Of a stretch of 33,737 nt of DNA, positions 8,962-16,614 are shown piece by piece. The position numbers were made by a program, and so were the translations under genes. The DNA is taken from positions 1 to 33,737 of the forward strand of contig CBFFYP010000054.1 in assembly GCA_965646165.1 (NCBI GenBank), given 5' to 3'. The stretch is from MGBC114844 sp910585855 (GTDB taxonomy: Bacteria > Bacillota > Clostridia > Lachnospirales > Lachnospiraceae). Every line of letters starts with the position of its first letter. The stretch's first letter is position 1. Under the pieces are notes generated by a model, which saw only the letters and a list, made by a program, of their open reading frames with translations, ran no database searches and was not told where the DNA came from.

Positions 8962-10608
8962 CTAATGTTCTATCTTTTGTACTTTTCCATCTTCAAAAAT
9001 AAGATGACTTGTATATAGTTTTCGGGTTTCTTTCCGTTCTACATGTGATACCACAATTACAGTTTTTGTCGGATCGGTAAGAAGATATTCTTCTGTTTCT
9101 ATAAAAGAGTCCTGATCCAAAGCACTATACGGCTCATCAAAAATCAATACATTTCGTCCTGAATAAAAAGCCCTTGCCAATTCTACTTTTTGTTTTTCTC
9201 CACCAGAAAGTTTTTGCTGCAGATAACTTACTTTTTTATCATCTTCTACAAATAAACATACTTTTTGTTTTATTTTCTGGTAAACTTCTTCCTCTTCTTT
9301 CAAATCCAAAAGAATATTTTCTTTTACTGTTCCATCAAATATAAACGGATTTTGCGGTATATAGGCAATTTGATTAAGCATTGTTTCTTTCTCTAAAGTT
9401 TCTTTTTCATTGGACCATTCTACGAATCCTTTATAATTCTCATTTAATCCAAGCAGAATTTTTAACAGTGTTGTTTTTCCTGAACCGTTTTTTCCTGTAA
9501 TCAGCAATTTTTCTCCTGGAGCAATAGTAAAATCTATTCCTTCTAAAATGGTTCTTTCTCCTAATTTACAATTTTGGATATAACAGTGACATCCCATTTT
9601 ACTTTCTGTTTTTTGTGAATATTCTTTGGTTTCCAAGGTGAAATTCTCCATTTTCTTCTGTGGAAGCAGGATTGACTGATTAGACAGTTCATATTGTTCG
9701 GAGAGATTTTTTCGTATTTTCCTACAGCTAAAAACGGCTATTCCTGTTTGAATGGCATCTACCAGGCAATAGGTCATAGAAGAAGAAAGCTGTAAAAATG
9801 CCATCACCCATCCTAATGTCAATTTCCCCTGGCTTACCAGATAAAACCCACCCAAACTGGTAATCTCGCCTGCCAATCGGTTCATATTTTGACCAGATAT
9901 AAAATTTGCTGCCATTTGTGTTCTTTTTTTTGAACCTAATACGGCAATCTTTGAGATCCATTCCTTGTGCTGTCCAAATATGACTTCCAATAAAGAATAA
10001 TGGCGAATGGTTTCTTTTCCTTTTTTTACTTCTGATAAAAATTTTGTATAGCCTTCTTTTTTTTGTAAAATTTCTTCTTTTGTTTTACCAATTTTGTCTA
10101 CCTGCCGAATACTTGACAAAATTGGCATGAGCATCACAATAAAACAAAACAGCCCATAATAAATATTAACAGAAAAAGTAACCGTAAATGCAAGTAAAAC
10201 TTCTACCAAGCAAATAAGACCATGAATTGCTGCATAATAAAATTCATCGTCTAACATAGGGATATCATGATTGATTATACTTCCTAAACTTTTTCTTTCA
10301 TATAAAAATTTTTTATTATGGACATAACTTTTATAGACTTGTTTCTTTAAACGATATGCTGCTTCTTTTGCAAAAAAGACTTGATGGATGGTATTAAGCC
10401 CTCCAATTATCCCCGTTAAACCCAAATAAAAAATAAATATCATTCCCCATCGCAGAGCCATGGACAAATCCATTGGCAAAGCATCCCATATTCGCTGCTG
10501 CAGCAAAGCACTGATCATATTTTCTGCTCCAATTAATGGAGTAGTCAACAAAAGCCACAGGATTCTAACAGAAAGGCTTTTTTGTTTCTTTGTTTTATTT
10601 TCTTTCAT
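8962..10608 (-). CDS. ABC exporter half-transporter, second subunit
   Basis: A type IV-fold ABC exporter half (membrane domain fused to ATPase), probably pairing with the preceding gene product to export the modified peptide. From 10608 it is 548 residues. About the first 300 form the hydrophobic domain with six likely helices. The ATPase has Walker A GKNGSGKTT near residue 373, signature LSGGEKQKV near 464 and Walker B VLIFDEP near 486. No C39 peptidase domain is present. I choose the ATG at 10608 because AAAGGTGA lies 8 bases before it. The longer reading frame from 10656 has no binding site and would overlap the upstream gene by 62 bases instead of 14. Last gene of the operon. Confidence 0.88.
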   Translation of the reverse strand: MKENKTKKQKSLSVRILWLLLTTPLIGAENMISALLQQRIWDALPMDLSMALRWGMIFIFYLGLTGIIGGLNTIHQVFFAKEAAYRLKKQVYKSYVHNKKFLYERKSLGSIINHDIPMLDDEFYYAAIHGLICLVEVLLAFTVTFSVNIYYGLFCFIVMLMPILSSIRQVDKIGKTKEEILQKKEGYTKFLSEVKKGKETIRHYSLLEVIFGQHKEWISKIAVLGSKKRTQMAANFISGQNMNRLAGEITSLGGFYLVSQGKLTLGWVMAFLQLSSSMTYCLVDAIQTGIAVFSCRKIRKNLSEQYELSNQSILLPQKKMENFTLETKEYSQKTESKMGCHCYIQNCKLGERTILEGIDFTIAPGEKLLITGKNGSGKTTLLKILLGLNENYKGFVEWSNEKETLEKETMLNQIAYIPQNPFIFDGTVKENILLDLKEEEEVYQKIKQKVCLFVEDDKKVSYLQQKLSGGEKQKVELARAFYSGRNVLIFDEPYSALDQDSFIETEEYLLTDPTKTVIVVSHVERKETRKLYTSHLIFEDGKVQKIEH

Positions 10609-12283
10609 TTTCTTCTTCACCTTTCTCTTCCCATAAATTTTTGACAAATGGTTCATTTTGTACTTGCTGTGGTGTTCCTGACTGAATGATTCTGCCGTCT
10701 TTCATTAAAATTATTTTGTCAAATAAAAAATAATTTTCTTTTGCAATCTGATGCACAACTTCAAGAAAAGTCAAATCAGGATTTTGCAGCAATTTTCGCT
10801 CTATTTGAAAATGATGTTTTGCATCGACTGCACTAAATGCTTCATCAAATACTAAAATACTGCGGTTTGACGCCACCGCCCGGGCAATCGCAATGCGCTG
10901 CATCTGACCGCCGGAAAGTTTTAATGCCTCTTTTTGCTCTATTATTTCTTCTAAATCACATAGCGAAACAGCATTTTGCATGATTGTATCGGGCAATTTT
11001 TGAAAACAGCCAATATTGTCTTTTACGCTTCCTGAAAGTAAAAAAAAGTTCTGATCGACAGAAGCGAAAACAGAAGAAATGCTTTCCCATGAAGATGCTG
11101 AACAATCTGTTCCATCTATCCAAATGCTACCCTGCTGATAGCCGTAATAGCCTAACAAATATTTTAACAATGTTGATTTTCCGCATCCATTTGGTCCTAA
11201 AAGCAATACTTTTTCTCCTTTTTTTATCGAAAAAGTAATCGGCTTTAAAATTTCTTTTTCTTGAATAAAAAAAGAATTTATATGTAATTCCAGACCATGA
11301 TTCATCTGCAGTTTTTGATGATTCTCTATGGATTTTGTTTCCTGTGGGGAAGAATACGAAACACAATTATTCTGTTTTAAAAGACTCGAAATCTTTTCTG
11401 CCGTTTTTTGTACAGAATGTACTTGAAACCATGCTGGCATGATTTGACGAATCGGTTTAAATAAATAATTCGAAAGCTGTACAATCAACATAATTTGCGA
11501 TACTGTCAGCAGATTGGCAAGTATAAAAAAATTTCCACCCAATGTACAAATAGGAAGACTAAAACGTAAAAAAATAATGGTAATCAGACTTATCTTTTCC
11601 TTATGCCATCGAAGCTGTCCCTGTGCCATATATAAATCTTCTGCATATTGATGAAACTGGTTTTCCATTCTTTCCTGCTGCTGATACATCAAAATAGTTT
11701 CATATCCCGATTCTGTCTGTTCCAAAAAAGTAAGCTGTTTCTCCTGCTGTTCACTGTTTTGTGCCTGATAAAACATTCCTTTTTTCCGGCTTTTTGCATT
11801 AACGGCTGCTATCAAAAGAGAAAGCAGCAAAAGAGAAACTGCTACTGCAGGGTTTATATAAAAAATAATCCCAAATGCGATACAATAAAATACAACTTGC
11901 TCAATTAAATCAATTCCTCCTAAAAACAAATCTTCTTCTATTTTTTCTGCATCATTTAGTAAAACAGAACTATCTACCGCTATTTCTCTGTTTCTTACCA
12001 TTACTTCTAACAAATCCGCCTTTAAATTTTTCCCCGCCTGATGAATCGAATCGTATAATGCCTTTTGATGATAAATAGCTGCTTTCCTTAAAAATAAATA
12101 CAAAAACATCATCAGCAATACAAATCCTGCTACTTGATAAAGGTTTAATTGATGCTCTGCAACATAAATACCGCAATATAAACCAACTGCGGGAAGCATG
12201 GCATTAATATAATACAGTGGAAGTGTTATGATATATCGAAAAAATTGAAACGCAGATCGATATCTGCAGAAAAAATAATACAT
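10595..12283 (-). CDS. ABC exporter half-transporter, first subunit
   Basis: A 562-residue ABC half-transporter with an N-terminal hydrophobic domain (about residues 10-290) and a C-terminal ATPase: Walker A GPNGCGKST near residue 366, signature LSGGQMQRI near 456, Walker B ILVFDEA near 480. There is no C39 peptidase domain at the N-terminus. The ATG lies one base after the stop codon of the radical SAM gene, and its binding site AAAGGAG sits inside that gene's last codons, so the two are translationally coupled. The next gene is a second half-transporter, so a heterodimer is expected. The context implies export of the peptide product or self-protection. Confidence 0.9.
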   Translation of the reverse strand: MYYFFCRYRSAFQFFRYIITLPLYYINAMLPAVGLYCGIYVAEHQLNLYQVAGFVLLMMFLYLFLRKAAIYHQKALYDSIHQAGKNLKADLLEVMVRNREIAVDSSVLLNDAEKIEEDLFLGGIDLIEQVVFYCIAFGIIFYINPAVAVSLLLLSLLIAAVNAKSRKKGMFYQAQNSEQQEKQLTFLEQTESGYETILMYQQQERMENQFHQYAEDLYMAQGQLRWHKEKISLITIIFLRFSLPICTLGGNFFILANLLTVSQIMLIVQLSNYLFKPIRQIMPAWFQVHSVQKTAEKISSLLKQNNCVSYSSPQETKSIENHQKLQMNHGLELHINSFFIQEKEILKPITFSIKKGEKVLLLGPNGCGKSTLLKYLLGYYGYQQGSIWIDGTDCSASSWESISSVFASVDQNFFLLSGSVKDNIGCFQKLPDTIMQNAVSLCDLEEIIEQKEALKLSGGQMQRIAIARAVASNRSILVFDEAFSAVDAKHHFQIERKLLQNPDLTFLEVVHQIAKENYFLFDKIILMKDGRIIQSGTPQQVQNEPFVKNLWEEKGEEENERK

Positions 12284-12284
12284 G

Positions 12285-13586
12285 TTATTCTCCTTTATTA
12301 TCTTTCAGTTCATTGACCATCTCTTGTTTTAACTCCCCTAAAAAACAAAAATAAGGGCTTGGGATCTCAAAACTTCCCATTTCTTGATAAAATACACCTG
12401 GACAATAAGAACAAAATGGTTTTTTTTCACATTTACTGCATGTACAATTCTTTTTCAAATCCTCAAAATAAGCAATCCAATCCATACGTTCCTTCGACTG
12501 TAAAATATCACTAAATTTATTTTGGAAAACATTTCCAAAAACAATATGATGCATCATTTCACATGGATTTACAACTCCATCTGGTGATATTCGAAATCGA
12601 CATACACCCGCATTACATAAACTGCCTGCTAAGGACAAATTTGCCTGTCGATAAATCTTTTTTAGTTTCTCCTTCTCTTTCACTCTAAACTCAATCGGTT
12701 TCCGATTTCCTTGGGCTGTTGGTGTAATTGCTGTAGTAACACCTACAGAGATTGATTTCGACTGCAATTCTTGAAAAATTTCTAAAAAGCTGTCACAATT
12801 TTCTTCTGTTATTGCATAAGCAGCCCTTCCAAGTCCTTTTTCTTTTTGTAAATATGATAATACCTCATTTACTTTTCGAAAAGCCCCTTGTTTCTTAACA
12901 AAAGAATCATGTTCCTGTTCTTTTCCATATAATGATAATTGAATATCATATAAAGGAATATCTTTTATTTCTTCTAATAACTTTTCTGTCAATAATAGCC
13001 CGTTTGTTAACAAAGTAATCAATAAATTCTTACTGGCTGCATATTTTAAAATTTCTATTAAATCTGGATGTAAAGCCGCTTCTCCTCCTGTAAAAAATAC
13101 ATTTACTGTATTCAGTTTTTCTAAATCATCCAACACTTCAAAAACTTTTTCTTTATCTATCAACTTCTTAGTTTCTGTTAAACTGTCTTGAATATAACAA
13201 TGAGGACATCTTAAATTACAATTATAGGTAAGTTCAATAAAAACATTATACGGCGACTGGCGCTGATAACAAGAATCAACAATCTTTTGTCGAATAGATT
13301 CCTGCTCTTTCCATTCATGATCTGTTTTGAATACTTTATCTTTTGTAGCTTTAGTTAATGTTACCATAAAATCATTTACATCCTTTATTAAAATATCCTT
13401 TGAAACAGAATATTTTTTTGATAAATAATCAATCGTTTCTTCTGTATTATGTTCCATACTATACTCACAAATCTCTTTTCCCACTGTATTTGTAAGAAAG
13501 ATATATTTATTTACATGATTTCCAACTGGAAATATTGCATATTCATTTTTATCCAATTCAAAAATTTTATAATTCATAAAAGACAT
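12285..13586 (-). CDS. Radical SAM/SPASM peptide maturase with N-terminal precursor-binding domain
   Basis: A 433-residue enzyme expected to modify the 29-residue precursor encoded just upstream. Residues 1-80 resemble the PqqD-like precursor recognition (RRE) fold (KYIFLTNTVGKEICEYS, then two helices with TIDYLSKKYSVS). The radical SAM cluster motif is C123-x3-C127-x2-C130 (CNLRCPHC), followed by TGGEAALHPD, typical of SAM binding. The C-terminus holds a SPASM-type set: CNAGVC, VNPCE, then CTCSKCEKKPFCSYC and a last Cys near PYFCFLG, enough for auxiliary Fe-S clusters. Start has GTGAGG seven bases upstream. Family members form thioether, ether or C-C crosslinks; the bond made here cannot be predicted, but the two C-terminal Cys of the precursor are the obvious targets. 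Confidence 0.92.
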   Translation of the reverse strand: MSFMNYKIFELDKNEYAIFPVGNHVNKYIFLTNTVGKEICEYSMEHNTEETIDYLSKKYSVSKDILIKDVNDFMVTLTKATKDKVFKTDHEWKEQESIRQKIVDSCYQRQSPYNVFIELTYNCNLRCPHCYIQDSLTETKKLIDKEKVFEVLDDLEKLNTVNVFFTGGEAALHPDLIEILKYAASKNLLITLLTNGLLLTEKLLEEIKDIPLYDIQLSLYGKEQEHDSFVKKQGAFRKVNEVLSYLQKEKGLGRAAYAITEENCDSFLEIFQELQSKSISVGVTTAITPTAQGNRKPIEFRVKEKEKLKKIYRQANLSLAGSLCNAGVCRFRISPDGVVNPCEMMHHIVFGNVFQNKFSDILQSKERMDWIAYFEDLKKNCTCSKCEKKPFCSYCPGVFYQEMGSFEIPSPYFCFLGELKQEMVNELKDNKGE

Positions 13587-13645
13587 TCTTTTTCCTCACT
13601 TTATCAAATAGTTTTTTTAACATATTATAGTTTCTTTACTATGAT

Positions 13646-13687
13646 GAGGTGCATATTTATAGCATATTTATCTATAATCTACACCTC
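13646..13687 (-). other. Imperfect stem-loop between precursor and maturase genes
   Basis: GAGGTG (13646-13651) pairs with CACCTC (13682-13687), and an inner TATAG/CTATA pair stacks within. No T-run follows on either strand, so it is not a classic terminator. In the 250-base gap between the precursor stop and the maturase start it could be a processing or attenuation element that keeps precursor mRNA more abundant than enzyme mRNA. Confidence 0.4.
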
Positions 13688-13836
13688 GTCCTTACACCCT
13701 AAATTCCCTTTTAATAAAATCACCTTTTTAACTATAGAAAACTATTCACTTATAAGTTTAAAAAATATATACTAATCTTTTAATAGAATTCCTTCAATAG
13801 TTTCTATAAAATTAAAATATCAACCTATGTATACAA

Positions 13837-13926
13837 TTAGCAACGCTCAGTGCAATAATCCATAATATCCGAATTTGCAATAGTTGATAAATCCTCTACA
13901 TAAATAACTGGTTTTTCATATGTCAT
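13837..13926 (-). CDS. RiPP-like precursor peptide, 29 residues, C-terminal CxxxC
   Basis: A small gene supported by a perfect ribosome binding site (AAAGGAGG at 13935-13942, eight bases before ATG) and by its place as first gene of a radical SAM and ABC exporter operon. The peptide begins MTYEKPVIYVEDL and ends DYCTERC, with Cys at positions 25 and 29, the last residue. The YxKPxIxVxDL-like start looks like a recognition leader, leaving a core of roughly ten residues or fewer. There is no Gly-Gly or Gly-Ala cleavage site and no signal peptide. It matches no RiPP precursor class I can name with confidence (not SCIFF, streptide, subtilosin or mycofactocin). Cys25 and Cys29 are likely modification sites, for example thioether formation, but this is inference. 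Confidence 0.82.
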   Translation of the reverse strand: MTYEKPVIYVEDLSTIANSDIMDYCTERC

Positions 13927-13955
13927 CTTGTCTGCCTCCTTTCAAATTTTATTGT

Positions 13956-13998
13956 GGTATATACCAAATCTATTATCAACGTATAAAACGCTAATAAC
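13956..13998 (-). promoter_or_regulatory. Leader structures of the precursor mRNA: palindrome and RNA hairpin
   Basis: In the ~210-base leader of the precursor transcript, GGTATATACC (13956-13965) is a perfect 10-base palindrome. Just upstream, minus-strand GTTATTAGCGT and ACGTTGATAAT (plus 13988-13998 and 13972-13982) form an 11-bp stem with a 5-base loop. Its G-U wobbles are compatible only on the minus-strand transcript, which argues for an RNA hairpin in that direction. Role unknown; leader stability or attenuation is possible. Confidence 0.4.
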
Positions 13999-14142
13999 CA
14001 ACTTTTCCTATTTTCTCTGACACTATAAATTCAATAAAACCCTTTTCTCCCTATAATAAATACTGTTATTAAACCACATAATGTCTAATCCATAAAATTT
14101 AATAATTACGTTTACTTAAGTATAACTGCTAATTATCACTTT

Positions 14143-14170
14143 ATTTTACCACGTTTTTTCTCAAAGTCTA
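14143..14170 (-). promoter_or_regulatory. Presumptive promoter of the RiPP operon
   Basis: On the minus strand TAGACT, a 16-base spacer and TAAAAT. The -35 box lies inside the left arm of the long inverted repeat, at the same place within the arm as in the opposing promoter. Weak -35 match to consensus suggests dependence on an activator. Confidence 0.5.
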
Positions 14171-14232
14171 TAACAAAAGTGGCACATTTATTTTAAATAA
14201 TAAAAAAATGTGCCACTTTTGTTATAGACTTT
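14163..14232. promoter_or_regulatory. Perfect 27-bp inverted repeat between divergent genes (candidate operator)
   Basis: Arms at 14163-14189 and 14206-14232 are exact reverse complements over 27 bases, with a 16-base AT-only centre. The conserved core is CTATAACAAAAGTGGCACA. Each arm's outer end supplies the -35-like TAGACT of the promoter that leaves in that direction. There are no good T-runs in terminator position and no gene ends here, so an operator for the adjacent two-HTH regulator is a better reading than a terminator. Binding of that regulator is inferred, not shown. Confidence 0.75.
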
Positions 14233-14253
14233 TCCTCATTTTCTCTATACAAT
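14225..14253 (+). promoter_or_regulatory. Presumptive promoter of the secreted-peptide gene
   Basis: TAGACT (14225-14230) and TACAAT (14248-14253) are spaced by 17 bases. The -35 box is in the right arm of the long inverted repeat. The start codon follows about 40 bases later. Confidence 0.5.
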
Positions 14254-14293
14254 AAATTAATTATAATATTAACTATGAAAAAGGAGATCAGCT

Positions 14294-14449
14294 ATGAAAA
14301 TCAAAAAAACACTTACAAAATACTTATGTACACTATTACTCTGCTCCACTATACTAATTCCAAAAATTCCTGTTACAAATCAACCTTCCACACCAGCTGA
14401 AACGGTTACTCCTTATTCTGATGCACCTAACCCTACTTTTAAAAATTAA
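14294..14449 (+). CDS. Secreted 51-residue peptide, candidate pheromone precursor
   Basis: The only solid plus-strand gene in the window. AAAAAGGAGA stands eight bases before ATG. The peptide begins MKIKKTLTKYLCTLLLCSTIL, a charged start plus hydrophobic segment typical of a Sec signal or export sequence, and ends in a hydrophilic Pro/Thr-rich tail, SDAPNPTFKN. The size and organisation resemble signalling-peptide precursors of RRNPP systems (PapR, NprX, Shp), where the mature signal is a short C-terminal fragment imported again by an oligopeptide permease. Its stop codon overlaps the stop of the two-HTH regulator by 4 bp, tail to tail, and its promoter shares the long inverted repeat with the RiPP operon. 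The mature form is unknown; a small exported product with no signalling role is the alternative. Confidence 0.72.
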   Translation: MKIKKTLTKYLCTLLLCSTILIPKIPVTNQPSTPAETVTPYSDAPNPTFKN

Positions 14450-16293
14450 ACACTCTTTCCATATAATTCTTTCATATGTTTTTTAATGTGTTCCTGAATT
14501 TCTTTACCTAAAAATAAATTCAAATAATAGGAAGCCTTAATATAATCAAGGCTTTCCTGTTTATCAACTTCTCTATCTTCCCATAAATGTTCCATATTCC
14601 AACCTTTATCATATAATACTATAACAGCATTTCCTATTTGTTTAAAAGTAAATTCCTGTTGTATACACATATCTGCTAATTGCGATGCTTCTTTATATTT
14701 TCCAATATTCCCTAAAAGATTTCCCAAATTTCGCAAAGTTAGTTGATATCCTGCTTGATAATACCCCAGTGAAAAATGTTGTCTTTCATAAAACTCTTTT
14801 ACTATTTTCAACAGTTCAATTACATATTCTATTTTTCCAACACTTTCACATGCATAAGACATCATATTAATACACATTACTTCTGTTCTTGTAAAATGCC
14901 ACTCTTTCCATCTTTCTTCGTTCTCTGGCATAGTTAAATGCAATGCTTTCTCCGCTAATATATAAAGCTCTTGTGCGGTCTTTTTTCCTAATGCAAATTG
15001 CACAGTACTTAAACTACTTAAAAAATATTGTTCTGCAAATATATTTTCTGCTTGTATATTTTTTTCTAATTCCTCCAGCAGTTTTTCTGCTTCCTCAAAA
15101 TTTCCAAGATAAGTCAAATCACTAATCTGTGAAGTAATCTGATGATACTCTGGATTCCCAATCTGTGCCGTTAAAGTACAATTTTCTCCAGACCACTTCA
15201 CTTTTTCTAATAACTCTATCAAATCCTTTCTTTTCGGATAAGATTTTCCATTTTCAATTCTTGATACTGTCACACAACTACAAATACCTTCTCCAAGTTC
15301 CTGTTGTGTCAATCCCATTCCAATCCTGCGACCTTTTATAATATCCTGACACAAATAAATTTCACTCATTCCAAAAGAAATATCCCAAACCCATTTCTTT
15401 TGCTTCACCTTATAGTTCTGATAACACCAATCCAATGCTTCACAAATTCCATCAATATCGGATATCTGTTTTTGTATCTCCTTTGGCATAACTGCTGTTT
15501 TCTCTCCAAACCTTTCTTTTAATAACTCCTGATAAATTTTCAACAGTTCTGCTAAATATAAAACAAATGCCTGTTTTCTTAATAAATGAATTGTCTGTAT
15601 CGTTCTTTTCCATGCCTGCTCTGTTTTTCCATTCTTTCTTAACAATCGAATCAATCGAACTGCAATCTGTGGATACCATTCTACTCGATCCGACTCTTCT
15701 ACACGCTTTTCCATATAAACAAGCAGTTCCTGATATCCTTCTATCACCTCCTTTTCTTTTTCCTGTTCCTCCAAAAGACGCATATAAAGCAAAGCAAGTG
15801 ATAATTCAAAATAACTCAGCCTCTGTCCTCTTATCCTTAAAATACTTTTTCCGTTTTTCGTTAAATTCCATGTTGCTAAAATATCTTCTAACAACTCTGT
15901 TCTATCTCCTCCATTCTTCCATTTCAACACAATTTCCACTAAATTACAAAATTGCGCATATAATATAGTTTTTCCCTTCGTCTGTTCCCGATATGTTTGA
16001 ATTTGCTGATAAGCCTCTTTTTCTTGATTTGCATCTACTAAATCCACAATTTTTTCTTTTGCTGCTACAAAATTTTTTTCTTGTTCATCTAAGATATAAG
16101 AAAATTTCTTAGCCGATACTCCTATTCTCTGTAAAATAGAATCAGCAAGAATTTTATCACAAGCACGCTCACCTTTTTCTATTCTCTGTAAATAAACACG
16201 ATCGCAAATCCCCTCACATAACTGTTCTGATGATAGATTTATCCTCTTACGCTCATAAGCAATAATTCTCCCATATTCGTTTTCTCTTCGCAT
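14446..16293 (-). CDS. Two-module HTH/TPR-like transcriptional regulator (RRNPP/Rgg-like)
   Basis: A 615-residue cytoplasmic DNA-binding protein, about twice the size of Rgg or PlcR. The N-terminal Xre-type helix-turn-helix is at about residues 8-62 (SSEQLCEGICDRVYLQRIEKGER). A helical-repeat region follows, then a second Xre HTH at about residues 315-365 (MGLTQQELGEGICSCVTVSRIENGKSYPKR), then a second helical region with TPR-like helices (YQAGYQLTLRNLGNLLGNIGKYKEASQLA). The two HTHs share the ELGEGIC/QLCEGIC and RIE-KG signature, so the gene looks like an internal duplication. In RRNPP proteins the TPR part binds an imported peptide; the neighbouring secreted peptide is the natural ligand candidate. 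Start is supported by AAAGGGG eight bases upstream. Target: probably the 27-bp inverted repeat. Confidence 0.85.
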   Translation of the reverse strand: MRRENEYGRIIAYERKRINLSSEQLCEGICDRVYLQRIEKGERACDKILADSILQRIGVSAKKFSYILDEQEKNFVAAKEKIVDLVDANQEKEAYQQIQTYREQTKGKTILYAQFCNLVEIVLKWKNGGDRTELLEDILATWNLTKNGKSILRIRGQRLSYFELSLALLYMRLLEEQEKEKEVIEGYQELLVYMEKRVEESDRVEWYPQIAVRLIRLLRKNGKTEQAWKRTIQTIHLLRKQAFVLYLAELLKIYQELLKERFGEKTAVMPKEIQKQISDIDGICEALDWCYQNYKVKQKKWVWDISFGMSEIYLCQDIIKGRRIGMGLTQQELGEGICSCVTVSRIENGKSYPKRKDLIELLEKVKWSGENCTLTAQIGNPEYHQITSQISDLTYLGNFEEAEKLLEELEKNIQAENIFAEQYFLSSLSTVQFALGKKTAQELYILAEKALHLTMPENEERWKEWHFTRTEVMCINMMSYACESVGKIEYVIELLKIVKEFYERQHFSLGYYQAGYQLTLRNLGNLLGNIGKYKEASQLADMCIQQEFTFKQIGNAVIVLYDKGWNMEHLWEDREVDKQESLDYIKASYYLNLFLGKEIQEHIKKHMKELYGKSV

Positions 16294-16306
16294 CCTTATA
16301 TCCCCT

Positions 16307-16524
16307 TTACTTTTTGTACTTTCTCTTTAAAAAATATTTTCCATTTTTAAACTCTACCATTTGTTCAAACTTATAACCAGTTGGAACTTCTTTTTTCCTT
16401 GTATCCGCTTTTGCAAATCCATAAAGACTATGCTGCTCACATTTAGTATAACACTCCAAAAGCGTAAATTCAGTGTAACGAACACCTACATACTGTATTA
16501 CTCGTTCTAGTGAGCAGATACCAT
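16307..16524 (-). pseudogene. Degraded small gene with intact promoter and start region
   Basis: AAAGGAGGAG precedes an ATG at 16524, but that frame stops after five codons (MVSAH). Shifting frame by two gives an open stretch of about 70 residues, from CSLERVIQYVGVRYTEF through EVPTGYKFEQMVEF to FLKRKYKK, ending at 16307 just before the regulator gene. About 50 bases of leader (ATATGTTACAAT to GGAGGAGAAAATGG) closely match the leader of the Rpn-like gene at 19096, so it is likely the remnant of a related gene that suffered a frameshift. A sequencing error is the other explanation. The rest of 16294-16614 holds nothing else I can name. Confidence 0.4.
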
Positions 16525-16614
16525 TTTCTCCTCCTTTGCTCTTTCTTTATTTTAATTTCATTGTAACATATATACATTTTTTAATTCAATAAGTCTTTTA
16601 ACTTTTCTAAAAAT

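Noticed and set aside
11648..12078. Plus-strand ORFs opposite the ABC, regulator and giant ATPase genes
   Set aside because: They are antisense shadows of well-supported minus-strand genes, rich in Leu/Phe/Ser from AT-rich complement, with no binding sites.
13837..13926. Assigning the precursor to SCIFF, streptide, sactipeptide or mycofactocin families
   Set aside because: The needed hallmarks are absent: no six-Cys core, no KxxxW, no subtilosin-like Cys pattern, no C-terminal VY.
14163..14232. Long inverted repeat as a transcription terminator
   Set aside because: It lies between two divergent gene starts, not at a gene end, and has no T-run after either arm.
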